From Frateuria_A sp051900535 (lineage in GTDB: Bacteria; Pseudomonadota; Gammaproteobacteria; Xanthomonadales; Rhodanobacteraceae), in contig NZ_JBHZGI010000001.1 in NCBI RefSeq assembly GCF_051900535.1, positions 1,116,001 to 1,180,000 of the forward strand: DNA of 64,000 bases, in the 5' to 3' direction. The translations under genes were made by a program, and so were the position numbers. Below the pieces are notes generated by a model. It made no database searches. It was not told the DNA's origin and saw only the letters and a program-made list of their open reading frames with translations. The stretch's first letter is position 1. Each line of letters opens with the position of its first letter. Shown here in pieces: positions 29,186-36,489 of the stretch.

Positions 29186-30493
29186 TTAGTTGGACTTCAA
29201 TTGCCAGGCCGGCTGGACCTGCGCGGCCCGCCAGGTGGGATAGAACGCGGCCAGCAGGGTGGCCAGCACCGCCGCGACGATGGTCAGCGCGACCAGCGAG
29301 CCATCCAGCGTGGCCAGCCGAGCGATCTGTTCGTCGAACACCCAGCCCACGCCGAGCACGCCCAGGCCGGTCAGCACCAGGCCCAGCGCACCGCCGGTCA
29401 GGCCGACGGTGCCGGCCTCGATCAGGAACTGCGCGTAGATCTCGCGGCGCGAGGCACCCAGCGCCCGGCGCACGCCGATCTCCGGCGAACGGCGCATGAA
29501 CTTGGCCAGCAGCAGGCCGATGGTGTTGACCAGGCAGATCAGCAGGAAGCCCAGCGACACCAGCAGCGAGATCTTCGATTCCGGCGGCACGACCTTGTTG
29601 AAGTCCAGCCAGTCGGTGACGTTGCGCAGGCGCACGTTCGGCGCCCACTTGAAGCGGCCGGCGCGCTGCTGTTCGGCGGCGTAGCCGGTGAGGAAGCGCT
29701 TGTAGGCATCGGCGTCGGCCTTGGCCGGAAGCTCGGCCCAGTACTCGATCCAGATGCATTCCGAATGCAGCCAGTTGTCCCAGCCGGTCCCCGGGGTGTC
29801 GTTGCAGTTGTTGTTGCCCGCGGTGGTCATCTGCAGGTCGATGGCGCGGGTGAACGGAATGAACAGGCCGATCGGATCGCCGAAGCCGCCGGTGTTGACC
29901 GGGTCGAAGAACAGCGGCTGCGGGTCCCACTCGCCGATCACGCCAGTGATGCGGTAGTCGTGCCCGTCCAGGTTGATCATCTTGCCGACACTGTTCTTGC
30001 CGTTGAAGAGCTTGTCGTTGAGCTTCTTGCCGATCACCACCACCGCCGCCCGCGCGTCATCCTGCGCCTGCGTCCACGGGCCGCCGTAGAGGAACGGGAT
30101 GTCGAACATGGCGAAGGCGTCGCCGTACCAGGCGTAGCTGTTTTCCTCGATCGGCAGGCGGCTGGCGTCGGCCGGGATCACCGAGGGCGCGATCGGGTAC
30201 AGCGCGGTCTGGCGCTTGGCCTTGTGCGCCTGCATGAAGGCCATGGCGTCGGTGTAGGTGATCGCCGAAGGCGGCTCGCCCTGTTCCAGGTCCTCCGCCT
30301 TCCAGTTGGCGATCTGCACGGCGTAGAGCTGGTCGGATTTCTGCGGGATCGGATTGTTGGAGGTGGCCCGGAACACCGAGTAGGTGATCATCGAGGCGGC
30401 CACGCCGAAGCCGATGGCCATCACCATCAACGCGGTCAGCAGCGGGTTGCGGCGGAGACTGCGCAGGCCAAGCTGGAAGTAGTAGGCGAACAT
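29186..30493 (-). CDS. FtsX/MacB-type ABC permease, A subunit of pair 1
   Basis: 435 residues beginning MFAYYFQLGLRSLRRNP, the only A subunit with A instead of G at position 3. TM1 is at about 20-42, the periplasmic domain at about 45-305, and TM2-4 at about 308-330, 358-384 and 399-418. LLLAKFMRRSPEIGVRRALG follows TM2. Cys230 and Cys246 are the paired cysteines (NNNCND, CIWIEYW). It is the first permease after the ATPase gene, from which it is separated by 83 bases and a hairpin. Confidence 0.91.
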   Translation of the reverse strand: MFAYYFQLGLRSLRRNPLLTALMVMAIGFGVAASMITYSVFRATSNNPIPQKSDQLYAVQIANWKAEDLEQGEPPSAITYTDAMAFMQAHKAKRQTALYPIAPSVIPADASRLPIEENSYAWYGDAFAMFDIPFLYGGPWTQAQDDARAAVVVIGKKLNDKLFNGKNSVGKMINLDGHDYRITGVIGEWDPQPLFFDPVNTGGFGDPIGLFIPFTRAIDLQMTTAGNNNCNDTPGTGWDNWLHSECIWIEYWAELPAKADADAYKRFLTGYAAEQQRAGRFKWAPNVRLRNVTDWLDFNKVVPPESKISLLVSLGFLLICLVNTIGLLLAKFMRRSPEIGVRRALGASRREIYAQFLIEAGTVGLTGGALGLVLTGLGVLGVGWVFDEQIARLATLDGSLVALTIVAAVLATLLAAFYPTWRAAQVQPAWQLKSN

Positions 30494-30534
30494 GTCGGGG
30501 TTTTCCGGATAGGTGAAGTTGCCGCGCCCGCTCC

Positions 30535-30560
30535 CTCTCCCCCGGCCAGGCCGGGGAGAG
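30535..30560. repeat. hairpin between the ATPase and first permease genes
   Basis: CTCTCCCCCGGCC faces GGCCGGGGAGAG with a one-base bulge. It lies in the 83-base gap and lacks a T-run on the coding strand. Confidence 0.7.
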
Positions 30561-30576
30561 GCTCCATCGCCAGGAT

Positions 30577-31290
30577 TCAGGCGTCGGCGACGCGCGCGTT
30601 GTGCGCGTGGAAGCGCGGCTCCTCGGACAGGTCGACCACCTGGCCGTCGATGATGTGCACGTTGCGCTGTGCGCGGGCGGCCAGCTCCGGATCGTGGGTC
30701 ACCATCACGATGGTGGCGCCTTCGCGATGGATCTCCTCCAGCAGCTCCATCACGCCGCGGGCCATCTGCGTGTCCAGGTTGCCGGTCGGTTCGTCCGCCA
30801 GCAGCAGGCGGGGCGAACCGGCCAGCGCGCGGGCGATCGCCACGCGCTGCTGCTGGCCGCCGGAGAGTTCGGCCGGGTAGTGCTTGGCGCGCGAGGCCAG
30901 GCCCACGCGCTCGAGCGCGTCCATGATCCGCTGCTTGCGCTCGGCGCCCTTCATGCCGCGGTAGCGCAGCGGCACTTCGACGTTGTCGTAGACGTTCAAG
31001 TCGGGGATCAAATTGAACGCCTGGAAGATGAAGCCGATCTTCTCGTTGCGGATCTTCGAGCGGGCGTTGTCGTTCAACTGGCTCACTTCGATGCCGTCGA
31101 GGTGGTAGTGGCCACCGGTGAAGGTCTCCAGCAGGCCGGCGATGGTCAGGAAGGTGGTCTTGCCCGAACCGGACGGACCGGTGACGGCGACGAACTCGCC
31201 TTCCTTCACGTCGATGTTGAAGTCGCGCAGGGCGTAGGTCTCCACCACTTCAGTGCGGTAGACCTTGGACAGGTGGGTCATCTTGAGCAT
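30577..31290 (-). CDS. ABC transporter ATP-binding protein (MacB/LolD type)
   Basis: 237 residues, the only nucleotide-binding subunit in the cluster. Walker A GPSGSGKTT is at 38-46, the Q-loop near IFQAFNL, the signature LSGGQQQR at 142-149, Walker B LLLADEP at 162-168, and the switch histidine in VMVTHD. These are all intact, so it should hydrolyse ATP. The closest general families are MacB and LolD, which work with FtsX-like permeases. It follows the adaptor gene after 169 bases and precedes all ten permease genes, so it probably serves every pair. Confidence 0.96.
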   Translation of the reverse strand: MLKMTHLSKVYRTEVVETYALRDFNIDVKEGEFVAVTGPSGSGKTTFLTIAGLLETFTGGHYHLDGIEVSQLNDNARSKIRNEKIGFIFQAFNLIPDLNVYDNVEVPLRYRGMKGAERKQRIMDALERVGLASRAKHYPAELSGGQQQRVAIARALAGSPRLLLADEPTGNLDTQMARGVMELLEEIHREGATIVMVTHDPELAARAQRNVHIIDGQVVDLSEEPRFHAHNARVADA

Positions 31291-31324
31291 GGTTACGTCC
31301 TTCGGTGGTGGTGGTAGTTCGTGC

Positions 31325-31451
31325 AGGGAACGGAGGATGGGGAACGGGTAGATGCATCTGCGGCGTCTGGGGTTTCACCGCCCGGAGGTTTCCACGGCAA
31401 GGAGGCCGCCTCCGGATGCCACTGCTGCCTGTTCCCCATGCTCCGTTCCCC
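31325..31451. repeat. inverted repeat between adaptor and ATPase genes
   Basis: Two 24-base arms, 31325-31348 and 31428-31451, match with about three differences (core GGGAACGGAG-ATGGGGAAC). The 169-base gap otherwise shows no gene. It could stabilise the adaptor message or lower downstream expression. Confidence 0.55.
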
Positions 31452-31459
31452 GCCTTGCG

Positions 31460-32731
31460 TCAGTCGCTGATCGCGACCTTGGCCGCATCCTTGAAGTTGT
31501 CGGTGCCGGAGATCACGATCCGGTCGCCTTCCTTCAGGCCATCCAGGATCTCGACCTTGTCGATGCTGCTGGCGCCCACGCGGATCGGCTTCTTCTCCGC
31601 GATGCCCTCGTGCACGACGTAGGCGAAGTTGCCGCCGGACTCGTCGACGAACGAGCCACGCTGCACGGTCAGCACGTTGTCGCGCTTGTCGAGCAGGATG
31701 CGCACCGACAGGCGCTGGTTCTGGCGCAGCTGCTTGGGCGTGTCGCCTTCGAAGCGAAGCCGGGCGGCCACCTCGCCATTGACCACTTCGGGCGAGATCG
31801 CGCTGACCAGGCCCTTCCAGGTGTGGCCGTTGCCGGTGATCTCGCCTGCCATGCCGATGCCGAGGTCGCGCGCGAAGCTTTCGGGCACCTGCATCTCCAC
31901 TTCCAGCGCGGAGAGGTCGATCACGCTGAGCAGCTTGGCGTCCTTGGCCACGGTCGCGCGTTCGGCGATGAACAGCTGGCCGACCTGGCCGTCCACCGGC
32001 GACTTGACGTTGAGGTCGTCGACCTGGCGCTCGAGGTCCTTGACCAGGAGCTCCTGGCGCTCGTGCGCAAGCTTCTTGGACTTGATGTCGAAATTCAGGC
32101 TGTCGTTGTCCATGCCCAGGTCCGCCTTCGCGTGCTGGGTGGTCAGCTTGGCCTTCTGCAGGGTGTCCTTGGCGCGGTCCACGTCCATGCCGGAAACCGC
32201 GCCGAGCTTGAACGCCTTCTCGTTGCGGGCCAGGTCGCGCTCGGCCGCCTGCTGGTCGATCAGCGCGTTGTCGTAGGCCTTCTGCAGCGAGGAGCGCTGC
32301 TTGCGGGCGTCGATCTGCGCGCGCTGGTATTCGACCTCCATCGCATCGGCGTTGGACTCTTCCTGCAGCAGCTTGTTGGTCAGTTCGGGGCTGTCGACCA
32401 CGGCCAGCACCTGGTCTTTCTTCACCGTGTCGCCCGCGTGCACCTTGAGCGTGACCGCGCCACCGGAGGTGGCATAAAGCGTGGGACTGACGGCCGCCAC
32501 CACCTTGCCCTCGGCCGCGATGTCGCGCACGAACAGGCCACGTTCGACGGTGGCGAAGGAAAGCCGCGAGGCGCTCACCGAAGCGTCGGCCGAGAACAGC
32601 CGCATCGCGGTGGGCAGCGCAAGGGCCAGCGCCACCAGCACGGCCAGGCCGATGCCGCCGATGAGCAATTGGCGCTTGCGGTTGGGTTTGACCTCGACCA
32701 GGCGGTCTTGAGCGGAGGTGTCGCGAATCAT
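31460..32731 (-). CDS. periplasmic adaptor (HlyD/MacA-type membrane fusion protein)
   Basis: 423 residues. A short cytoplasmic tail precedes one membrane anchor at about 20-43 (LLIGGIGLAVLVALALALP). A lipoyl half-motif (GGAVTLKVHAGDTVKKDQVL) follows, then a long coiled-coil hairpin at about 115-240, the second lipoyl half (VKSPVDGQVGQLF) and beta-barrel domains. It should link the inner-membrane permeases to an outer-membrane channel; no TolC homologue is encoded in the window. It is the first gene of the array. The ATG at 32731 is about 25 bases after the predicted sigma54 transcript start. Confidence 0.93.
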   Translation of the reverse strand: MIRDTSAQDRLVEVKPNRKRQLLIGGIGLAVLVALALALPTAMRLFSADASVSASRLSFATVERGLFVRDIAAEGKVVAAVSPTLYATSGGAVTLKVHAGDTVKKDQVLAVVDSPELTNKLLQEESNADAMEVEYQRAQIDARKQRSSLQKAYDNALIDQQAAERDLARNEKAFKLGAVSGMDVDRAKDTLQKAKLTTQHAKADLGMDNDSLNFDIKSKKLAHERQELLVKDLERQVDDLNVKSPVDGQVGQLFIAERATVAKDAKLLSVIDLSALEVEMQVPESFARDLGIGMAGEITGNGHTWKGLVSAISPEVVNGEVAARLRFEGDTPKQLRQNQRLSVRILLDKRDNVLTVQRGSFVDESGGNFAYVVHEGIAEKKPIRVGASSIDKVEILDGLKEGDRIVISGTDNFKDAAKVAISD

Positions 32732-32767
32732 CGGGCGGTCCTGACCTGAAGTGACTGGGGCTGGTTG

Positions 32768-32783
32768 AGCAATCGCCGTGCCA
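32768..32783 (-). promoter_or_regulatory. sigma54 (-24/-12) promoter of the permease operon
   Basis: On the minus strand the site reads TGGCACGGCGATTGCT, a full match to the consensus TGGCACG-N4-TTGC(A/T), with GG and GC at the correct spacing. It lies 37 bases upstream of the adaptor start. The regulator encoded at 15978 carries the sigma54-contact loop, so it is the obvious activator. Confidence 0.88.
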
Positions 32784-32830
32784 AGTCGGGTCGGAGCCGC
32801 GCAACCCTTGTGGTTGCTGGCTCTTCGCAA

Positions 32831-32896
32831 GGACACACTGGACGTGTCCGCTGTCCGCGGACACCGGCACGGACAGACGGACAAGTGGCCGGACAG
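32831..32896. promoter_or_regulatory. cluster of TGTCC/GGACA half-sites, probable enhancer for the NtrC-type regulator
   Basis: The 66-base stretch has GGACACACTGGACGTGTCC (32831-32849, ends complementary), the perfect palindrome TGTCCGCGGACA (32852-32863) and three more CGGACA copies (32870, 32878, 32890). It begins about 48 bases upstream of the -24 element, a normal place for a bacterial enhancer. Binding by the clustered regulator is inferred. Confidence 0.65.
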
Positions 32897-32959
32897 GTCG
32901 CGGCACGGGGGACTGGATGCTTTTTCACCTGTGCGGCCTTTCTCCCCACGGAGAGCGTT

Positions 32960-33742
32960 GTGAGGGGCCGGGGCGGCTCGCGGGGATGCCCGTGGTAGCG
33001 CCGTCTTGCTTGTGGCTCTTGCGGGAATTTTCCGCGACTTGGCTCGCCTGCCGCGGGCTTCCGATCGCCTGCCGGCGCTCGGGTCACTTTTCTGTGCGGG
33101 CCCAAAGAAAAGTAACCAAAAGAAATGGCCTGCTAAGCCCGGGGTGGCTAAAAAGCTAGGTGCCTTCTCGTCTTTGCCTGGCCGACCTCTTGCTCTTAGA
33201 GGAGCTGCCGCCGCTTTACCGCGGGCGCTCGGAGCTTGAGGCAAGGGAAGCAACCAGCGGGTTGGCGATGTCGGCGCTGAGGGTTACTTCACTCATTAAA
33301 CAGCCAGTCGCCGCGGTTTCGCCAACATGGATGCGCAATCAAAAAGCGAACGCACGATGTGCCGTCATGCTTGATCGATTCCGTCCATCGCCCTGGCGTC
33401 AGAACCGGCGGATCGCTCTTAAAAGGGAAAAAATCGGTAGCCGCTCCACGCCGCCGCAAATCCACCCTTGCCCCAACTCCCGAGCGCCCGCGGTAAAGCG
33501 GCGGCAGCTCCTCTAAGAGCGTGCGACCCACCAAACAAGGCGAGGCGGCGCCTAGCTCTTATCCCTCACCGGGCTTAGCAGGCCGTTTCTTTTGGTTACT
33601 TTTCTTTGGGCCAGCAAAGAAAAGTGACTCGAGCGCCGGCAGGCGATCGAAAGCCCGCCGCAGGCGAGCCAAGTCGCGGAAACCCTCACGAGAACCACAA
33701 GCAAGACAGCGCTCCTGCGGGCATCCCCTCGAAGCCTCTCAC
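32960..33742. repeat. 783-bp imperfect inverted repeat with ~265-bp arms
   Basis: The left arm (32960-33232) and right arm (33480-33742) are inverted copies around a 247-base spacer. The inner 41 bases match perfectly (33192-33232 against 33480-33520). Each arm carries an ACTTTTCTTTG hairpin (33086-33113 and 33598-33625) and a shared gene-like stretch. The right arm ends in the last codons of the aldo/keto reductase gene. The spacer looks less GC-rich than its surroundings and holds no gene I can support. No transposase is present. Short open frames across the arms are considered repeat-derived. Confidence 0.8.
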
Positions 33743-34707
33743 CCTACTGCCTGCTCGATCCGCTGCTTCATCGCCGCGTCGATACGCGGGACCAGCTCCA
33801 GCGCCGCGAGGTTTTGCTCCAGTTGCTCGCGCCGGCTCGCCCCCAGCAGCACCGTGGACACGTGCGGGTTGGCAAGGCACCAGGCAAGCGCAAGCTGGGC
33901 CTGGCTCACGCCCAGCTCCTGCGCGATCGGCGCCAGGTGGCGCACGCGCTCCACGCGTTCGCGCCCGGACCCCAGCACCGTCTCGCGCAACCACTCGTAA
34001 CCAGGCTGCGCCAGCCGCGAATCATCGGGAATGCCGTCGTTGTAGCGTCCGGCCAGCAGGCCCGAAGCCAGCGGCGACCAGATCGTAGTGCCCATGCCGA
34101 AGCGCTCGTACAGCGGCGCGTACTCGCGCTCGACGCGTTCGCGGTGCAGCAGGTTGTATTGCGGCTGTTCGGCCACCGGCGCGTAGCAGTGGTTCTCGCG
34201 CGCGATGCGGTGCGCCTCGGCGATCGCGTCGGCCGGCCATTCGCTGGTGCCCCAGTAGAGCACCTTGCCCTGGCGCACCAGCGTGTCCATCGCGGCCACG
34301 GTTTCCTCGATCGGCGTGTCCGGGTCGGGGCGGTGGCAGAAGTAGAGATCGAGGTGGTCGACCCGCAGGCGCTCGAGCGCCTGGTGGCAGGCCTCGATCA
34401 CATGCTTGCGCGAGAGCCCGCGCTGGGTGGGCCTGGGATTGTCCACGGCCCCGAAGAACACCTTGCTCGACACGCAGTAGCTGTCGCGCGGGAAGCGCAG
34501 GTCGGCGAGCACGTCGCCCATCAATCGCTCGGCCTCGCCGCGGTTGTAGGTCTCGGCGTTGTCGAAGAAGTTGACGCCCCGATCCCACGCCAGCGCGAGC
34601 AACTCGCGCGCTTGCGAACGCCCCACCTGCCGGCCGAAGGTCACCCACGCGCCGAAGGACAGCGCGGACAATTGCAGGCCGGTGCGGCCGAGGCGGCGGT
34701 AGAGCAT
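33739..34707 (-). CDS. aldo/keto reductase, potassium-channel beta-subunit-like
   Basis: 322 residues of the AKR TIM-barrel fold. The catalytic set is visible: Asp and Tyr in FFDNAETYNRGEAE, Lys in VSSKVFFG and His in LDLYFCHRPD. NADPH-binding loops lie toward the C-terminus (TVLLGASRREQLEQN). WSPLASGLLAGRYNDGIPDD and the overall pattern fit the Kv-beta/YghZ branch, whose substrates are aldehydes such as methylglyoxal. The ATG at 34707 was preferred to one ten codons upstream. Its stop codon lies in the outer edge of the inverted repeat. Confidence 0.9.
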   Translation of the reverse strand: MLYRRLGRTGLQLSALSFGAWVTFGRQVGRSQARELLALAWDRGVNFFDNAETYNRGEAERLMGDVLADLRFPRDSYCVSSKVFFGAVDNPRPTQRGLSRKHVIEACHQALERLRVDHLDLYFCHRPDPDTPIEETVAAMDTLVRQGKVLYWGTSEWPADAIAEAHRIARENHCYAPVAEQPQYNLLHRERVEREYAPLYERFGMGTTIWSPLASGLLAGRYNDGIPDDSRLAQPGYEWLRETVLGSGRERVERVRHLAPIAQELGVSQAQLALAWCLANPHVSTVLLGASRREQLEQNLAALELVPRIDAAMKQRIEQAVG

Positions 34708-34763
34708 GGCGGAGTCTCCACGAGCGAAAGTACCCATTGTCGCCGACTCGACCTCAAGATCCC

Positions 34764-34832
34764 GTAGGAGCGCACCCTGTGCGCGATCGCCGTGCGCGAC
34801 TGTCCATGCGATCGCGCAGGGTGCGCTCCTAC
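34764..34832. repeat. REP palindrome (GTAGGAGCGC family)
   Basis: Left arm starts GTAGGAGCGCACCCTG and the right arm ends CAGGGTGCGCTCCTAC; they pair over about 24 bases with a two-base bulge. The right end supplies the TAG stop codon of pgpA. A sister copy is at 38031-38096. Confidence 0.85.
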
Positions 34833-35332
34833 AGGGTGATGGCGATCAGTGCCAGCACGATCGCCGCGTAGGCGCCGGCCACCGCGTCATCGATCATCAC
34901 GCCCAGCCCGCCCTTCATGTGCCCGTCCAGCCAGCCGATCGGCCAGGGCTTCCACACGTCGAACAGCCGGAACAGGCCGAAGCCCACGACGACCATCCAC
35001 CATGGCGCCGGCAGCAGGAGCAGCGGCAGCAGCGCGAGCCATTGCCCGACGAACTCGTCCCACACCAGGCTGCGGTGATCGTCCACGCCGAGCGCGCGCC
35101 CAGCCACGTTGCAGGCCCATATGCCGAGCGCGAAGGCCAGCACCAGGACCAGCACGTACAGCGGCAGGGCGAGATGGCGCAACGCCAGCCACGGCAGGAG
35201 GGCCGCCAGCGACCCGAACGTGCCTTGCGCCACTGGCGCCAGGCCCGAGCCCAGACCGCAGGCGAGCCAGCCGGCGGGCGAGGCCAGCAGGCGGCGGCGC
35301 TGGTCGGGAGTGAGTTTCTTGCGGTCGGTCAT
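34829..35332 (-). CDS. pgpA: phosphatidylglycerophosphatase A
   Basis: Removes the terminal phosphate of phosphatidylglycerophosphate to give phosphatidylglycerol in the inner membrane. The 167-residue protein starts with soluble residues and then SPAGWLACGLGSGLAPVAQG, typical of PgpA. The metal-binding segment VWDEFVGQWLALL and the C-terminal GLGVMIDDAVAGAYA are conserved. About four membrane segments are seen. It starts 46 bases after thiL; a longer in-frame extension was rejected. Its stop lies in the REP element. Confidence 0.95.
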   Translation of the reverse strand: MTDRKKLTPDQRRRLLASPAGWLACGLGSGLAPVAQGTFGSLAALLPWLALRHLALPLYVLVLVLAFALGIWACNVAGRALGVDDHRSLVWDEFVGQWLALLPLLLLPAPWWMVVVGFGLFRLFDVWKPWPIGWLDGHMKGGLGVMIDDAVAGAYAAIVLALIAITL

Positions 35333-35378
35333 GGGGGTTCCGTGGGTTGCGGCGTTCCGGCAGGCGCGGCGTTCGCGT

Positions 35379-36341
35379 CTAGGGCCCGAAATGATCCCAG
35401 CCGACGCGCGTGACGGCCAGTGGAGCACCGCCGACTGCGCGCACGCCCTGGCCTTCGACGATCGCACCGATGCGCGTGGCATGGCCTCCCGCCGCCGCCA
35501 GTGCCGCCTGCATGGCGCCGATCGAGGCGGTCGGCACGGTGAAGCACAACTCGTAATCGTCGCCGCCGGACAGGGCCAGCTCGCGGGCGGCGGCATGGCC
35601 GAACACGCTGTGCAGCGCGGGCGACAACGGCAGCGCGTCCAGGTCGAGTTCGGCACCGACGCCGCTGGCGGCGCAGATATGGCCCAGGTCCGCGAGCAGG
35701 CCATCGGAAACGTCGATGCAGGCGCTGGCATGCGCGCGCAGCGCCACGCCCGTGCGCACGCGCGGGGTCGGGCGATCCAGCCGCTTGCGCAAGCTGCGGT
35801 GCAACTCGTTTTCCGGATCGAACGGCACCCTTCCCTGCACCAGCCGCAGGCCGCCGGCCGCGCTGCCGAGCGCGCCGGTGACGAACACCGCGTCTCCCAC
35901 GCCGGCGCCGCTGCGTGTCAGCGCCTGTCCCGGCGGCACGAAACCGTGCACCGCCACGCTCAGGCAGAACGGGCCGCGAGTGGTATCGCCGCCGACCAGC
36001 GCCACGCCATGTTCGCGCGCCAGCTGCGCGAAGCCTTCGGCCAGGCCGTCGACGAAAGACGCGTCGCCTCGCGGCAGGGTCAGTGCGAGCAACGCCCAGG
36101 CCGGCGTCGCGCCCATCGCGGCAAGATCGGACAGGTTGACCGCGAGCGCCTTCCAGCCGATGTCCCGCGGCGCGGTGCCATGGGGAAAATGCACGCCTTC
36201 GACCAGCGTGTCGATCGCCACCGCCAGTTGCTGGCCGGCCGGCACCGCGAGCACCGCCGCGTCGTCCCCGATCCCCAGCCGCACGTCCTCGCGCGCCAGT
36301 ACGGTGCGTTCGCGGATGCGGTCGATCAGGCGGAATTCCAT
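35379..36341 (-). CDS. thiL: thiamine-monophosphate kinase
   Basis: Phosphorylates thiamine monophosphate to thiamine diphosphate with ATP. The 320-residue protein has the expected GIGDDAAVL, DTLVEGVHF, GGDTTRGPF and CIDVSDGLLADLGH motifs of the ThiL/PurM fold. The start at 36341 gives MEFRLIDRIRERT, the standard N-terminus. It forms the nusB-thiL-pgpA gene order but is separated from nusB by a small + strand gene here, which is a break in the usual operon. Confidence 0.95.
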   Translation of the reverse strand: MEFRLIDRIRERTVLAREDVRLGIGDDAAVLAVPAGQQLAVAIDTLVEGVHFPHGTAPRDIGWKALAVNLSDLAAMGATPAWALLALTLPRGDASFVDGLAEGFAQLAREHGVALVGGDTTRGPFCLSVAVHGFVPPGQALTRSGAGVGDAVFVTGALGSAAGGLRLVQGRVPFDPENELHRSLRKRLDRPTPRVRTGVALRAHASACIDVSDGLLADLGHICAASGVGAELDLDALPLSPALHSVFGHAAARELALSGGDDYELCFTVPTASIGAMQAALAAAGGHATRIGAIVEGQGVRAVGGAPLAVTRVGWDHFGP

Positions 36342-36457
36342 GGCGTGGCCGTCGGCTTTGGAACGCGCAAGCAGAGCATCCGCGCGCCCGCGAATGCAAG
36401 CCTTGGCGCCCGCCAACCCATGCCGAATGGCAGGGCCGCGGCGCGCATCGGGCTGGC

Positions 36458-36463
36458 TAGAAT
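36458..36463 (+). promoter_or_regulatory. candidate -10 box for the NTF2-like gene
   Basis: TAGAAT lies in the 148-base gap between the divergent thiL and NTF2-like genes, 27 bases before the start codon. No convincing -35 box. Confidence 0.33.
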
Positions 36464-36489
36464 CGGGGCTTCTCCCGGGAGACGACACC

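Noticed and set aside
20011..30560. Boundary hairpins read as intrinsic terminators splitting the array
   Set aside because: None has a U-tract on the coding strand, and spacing and orientation favour one operon; partial termination remains possible.
32960..33742. Insertion sequence or integron
   Set aside because: No transposase or integrase frame and no clear target duplication at the outer ends.
32728..34088. Several 80-160-codon frames in and near the inverted repeat
   Set aside because: They follow the repeat arms (the same peptide LLEELPPLYRGRS arises in opposite orientations) and have no ribosome site or homology I recognise.
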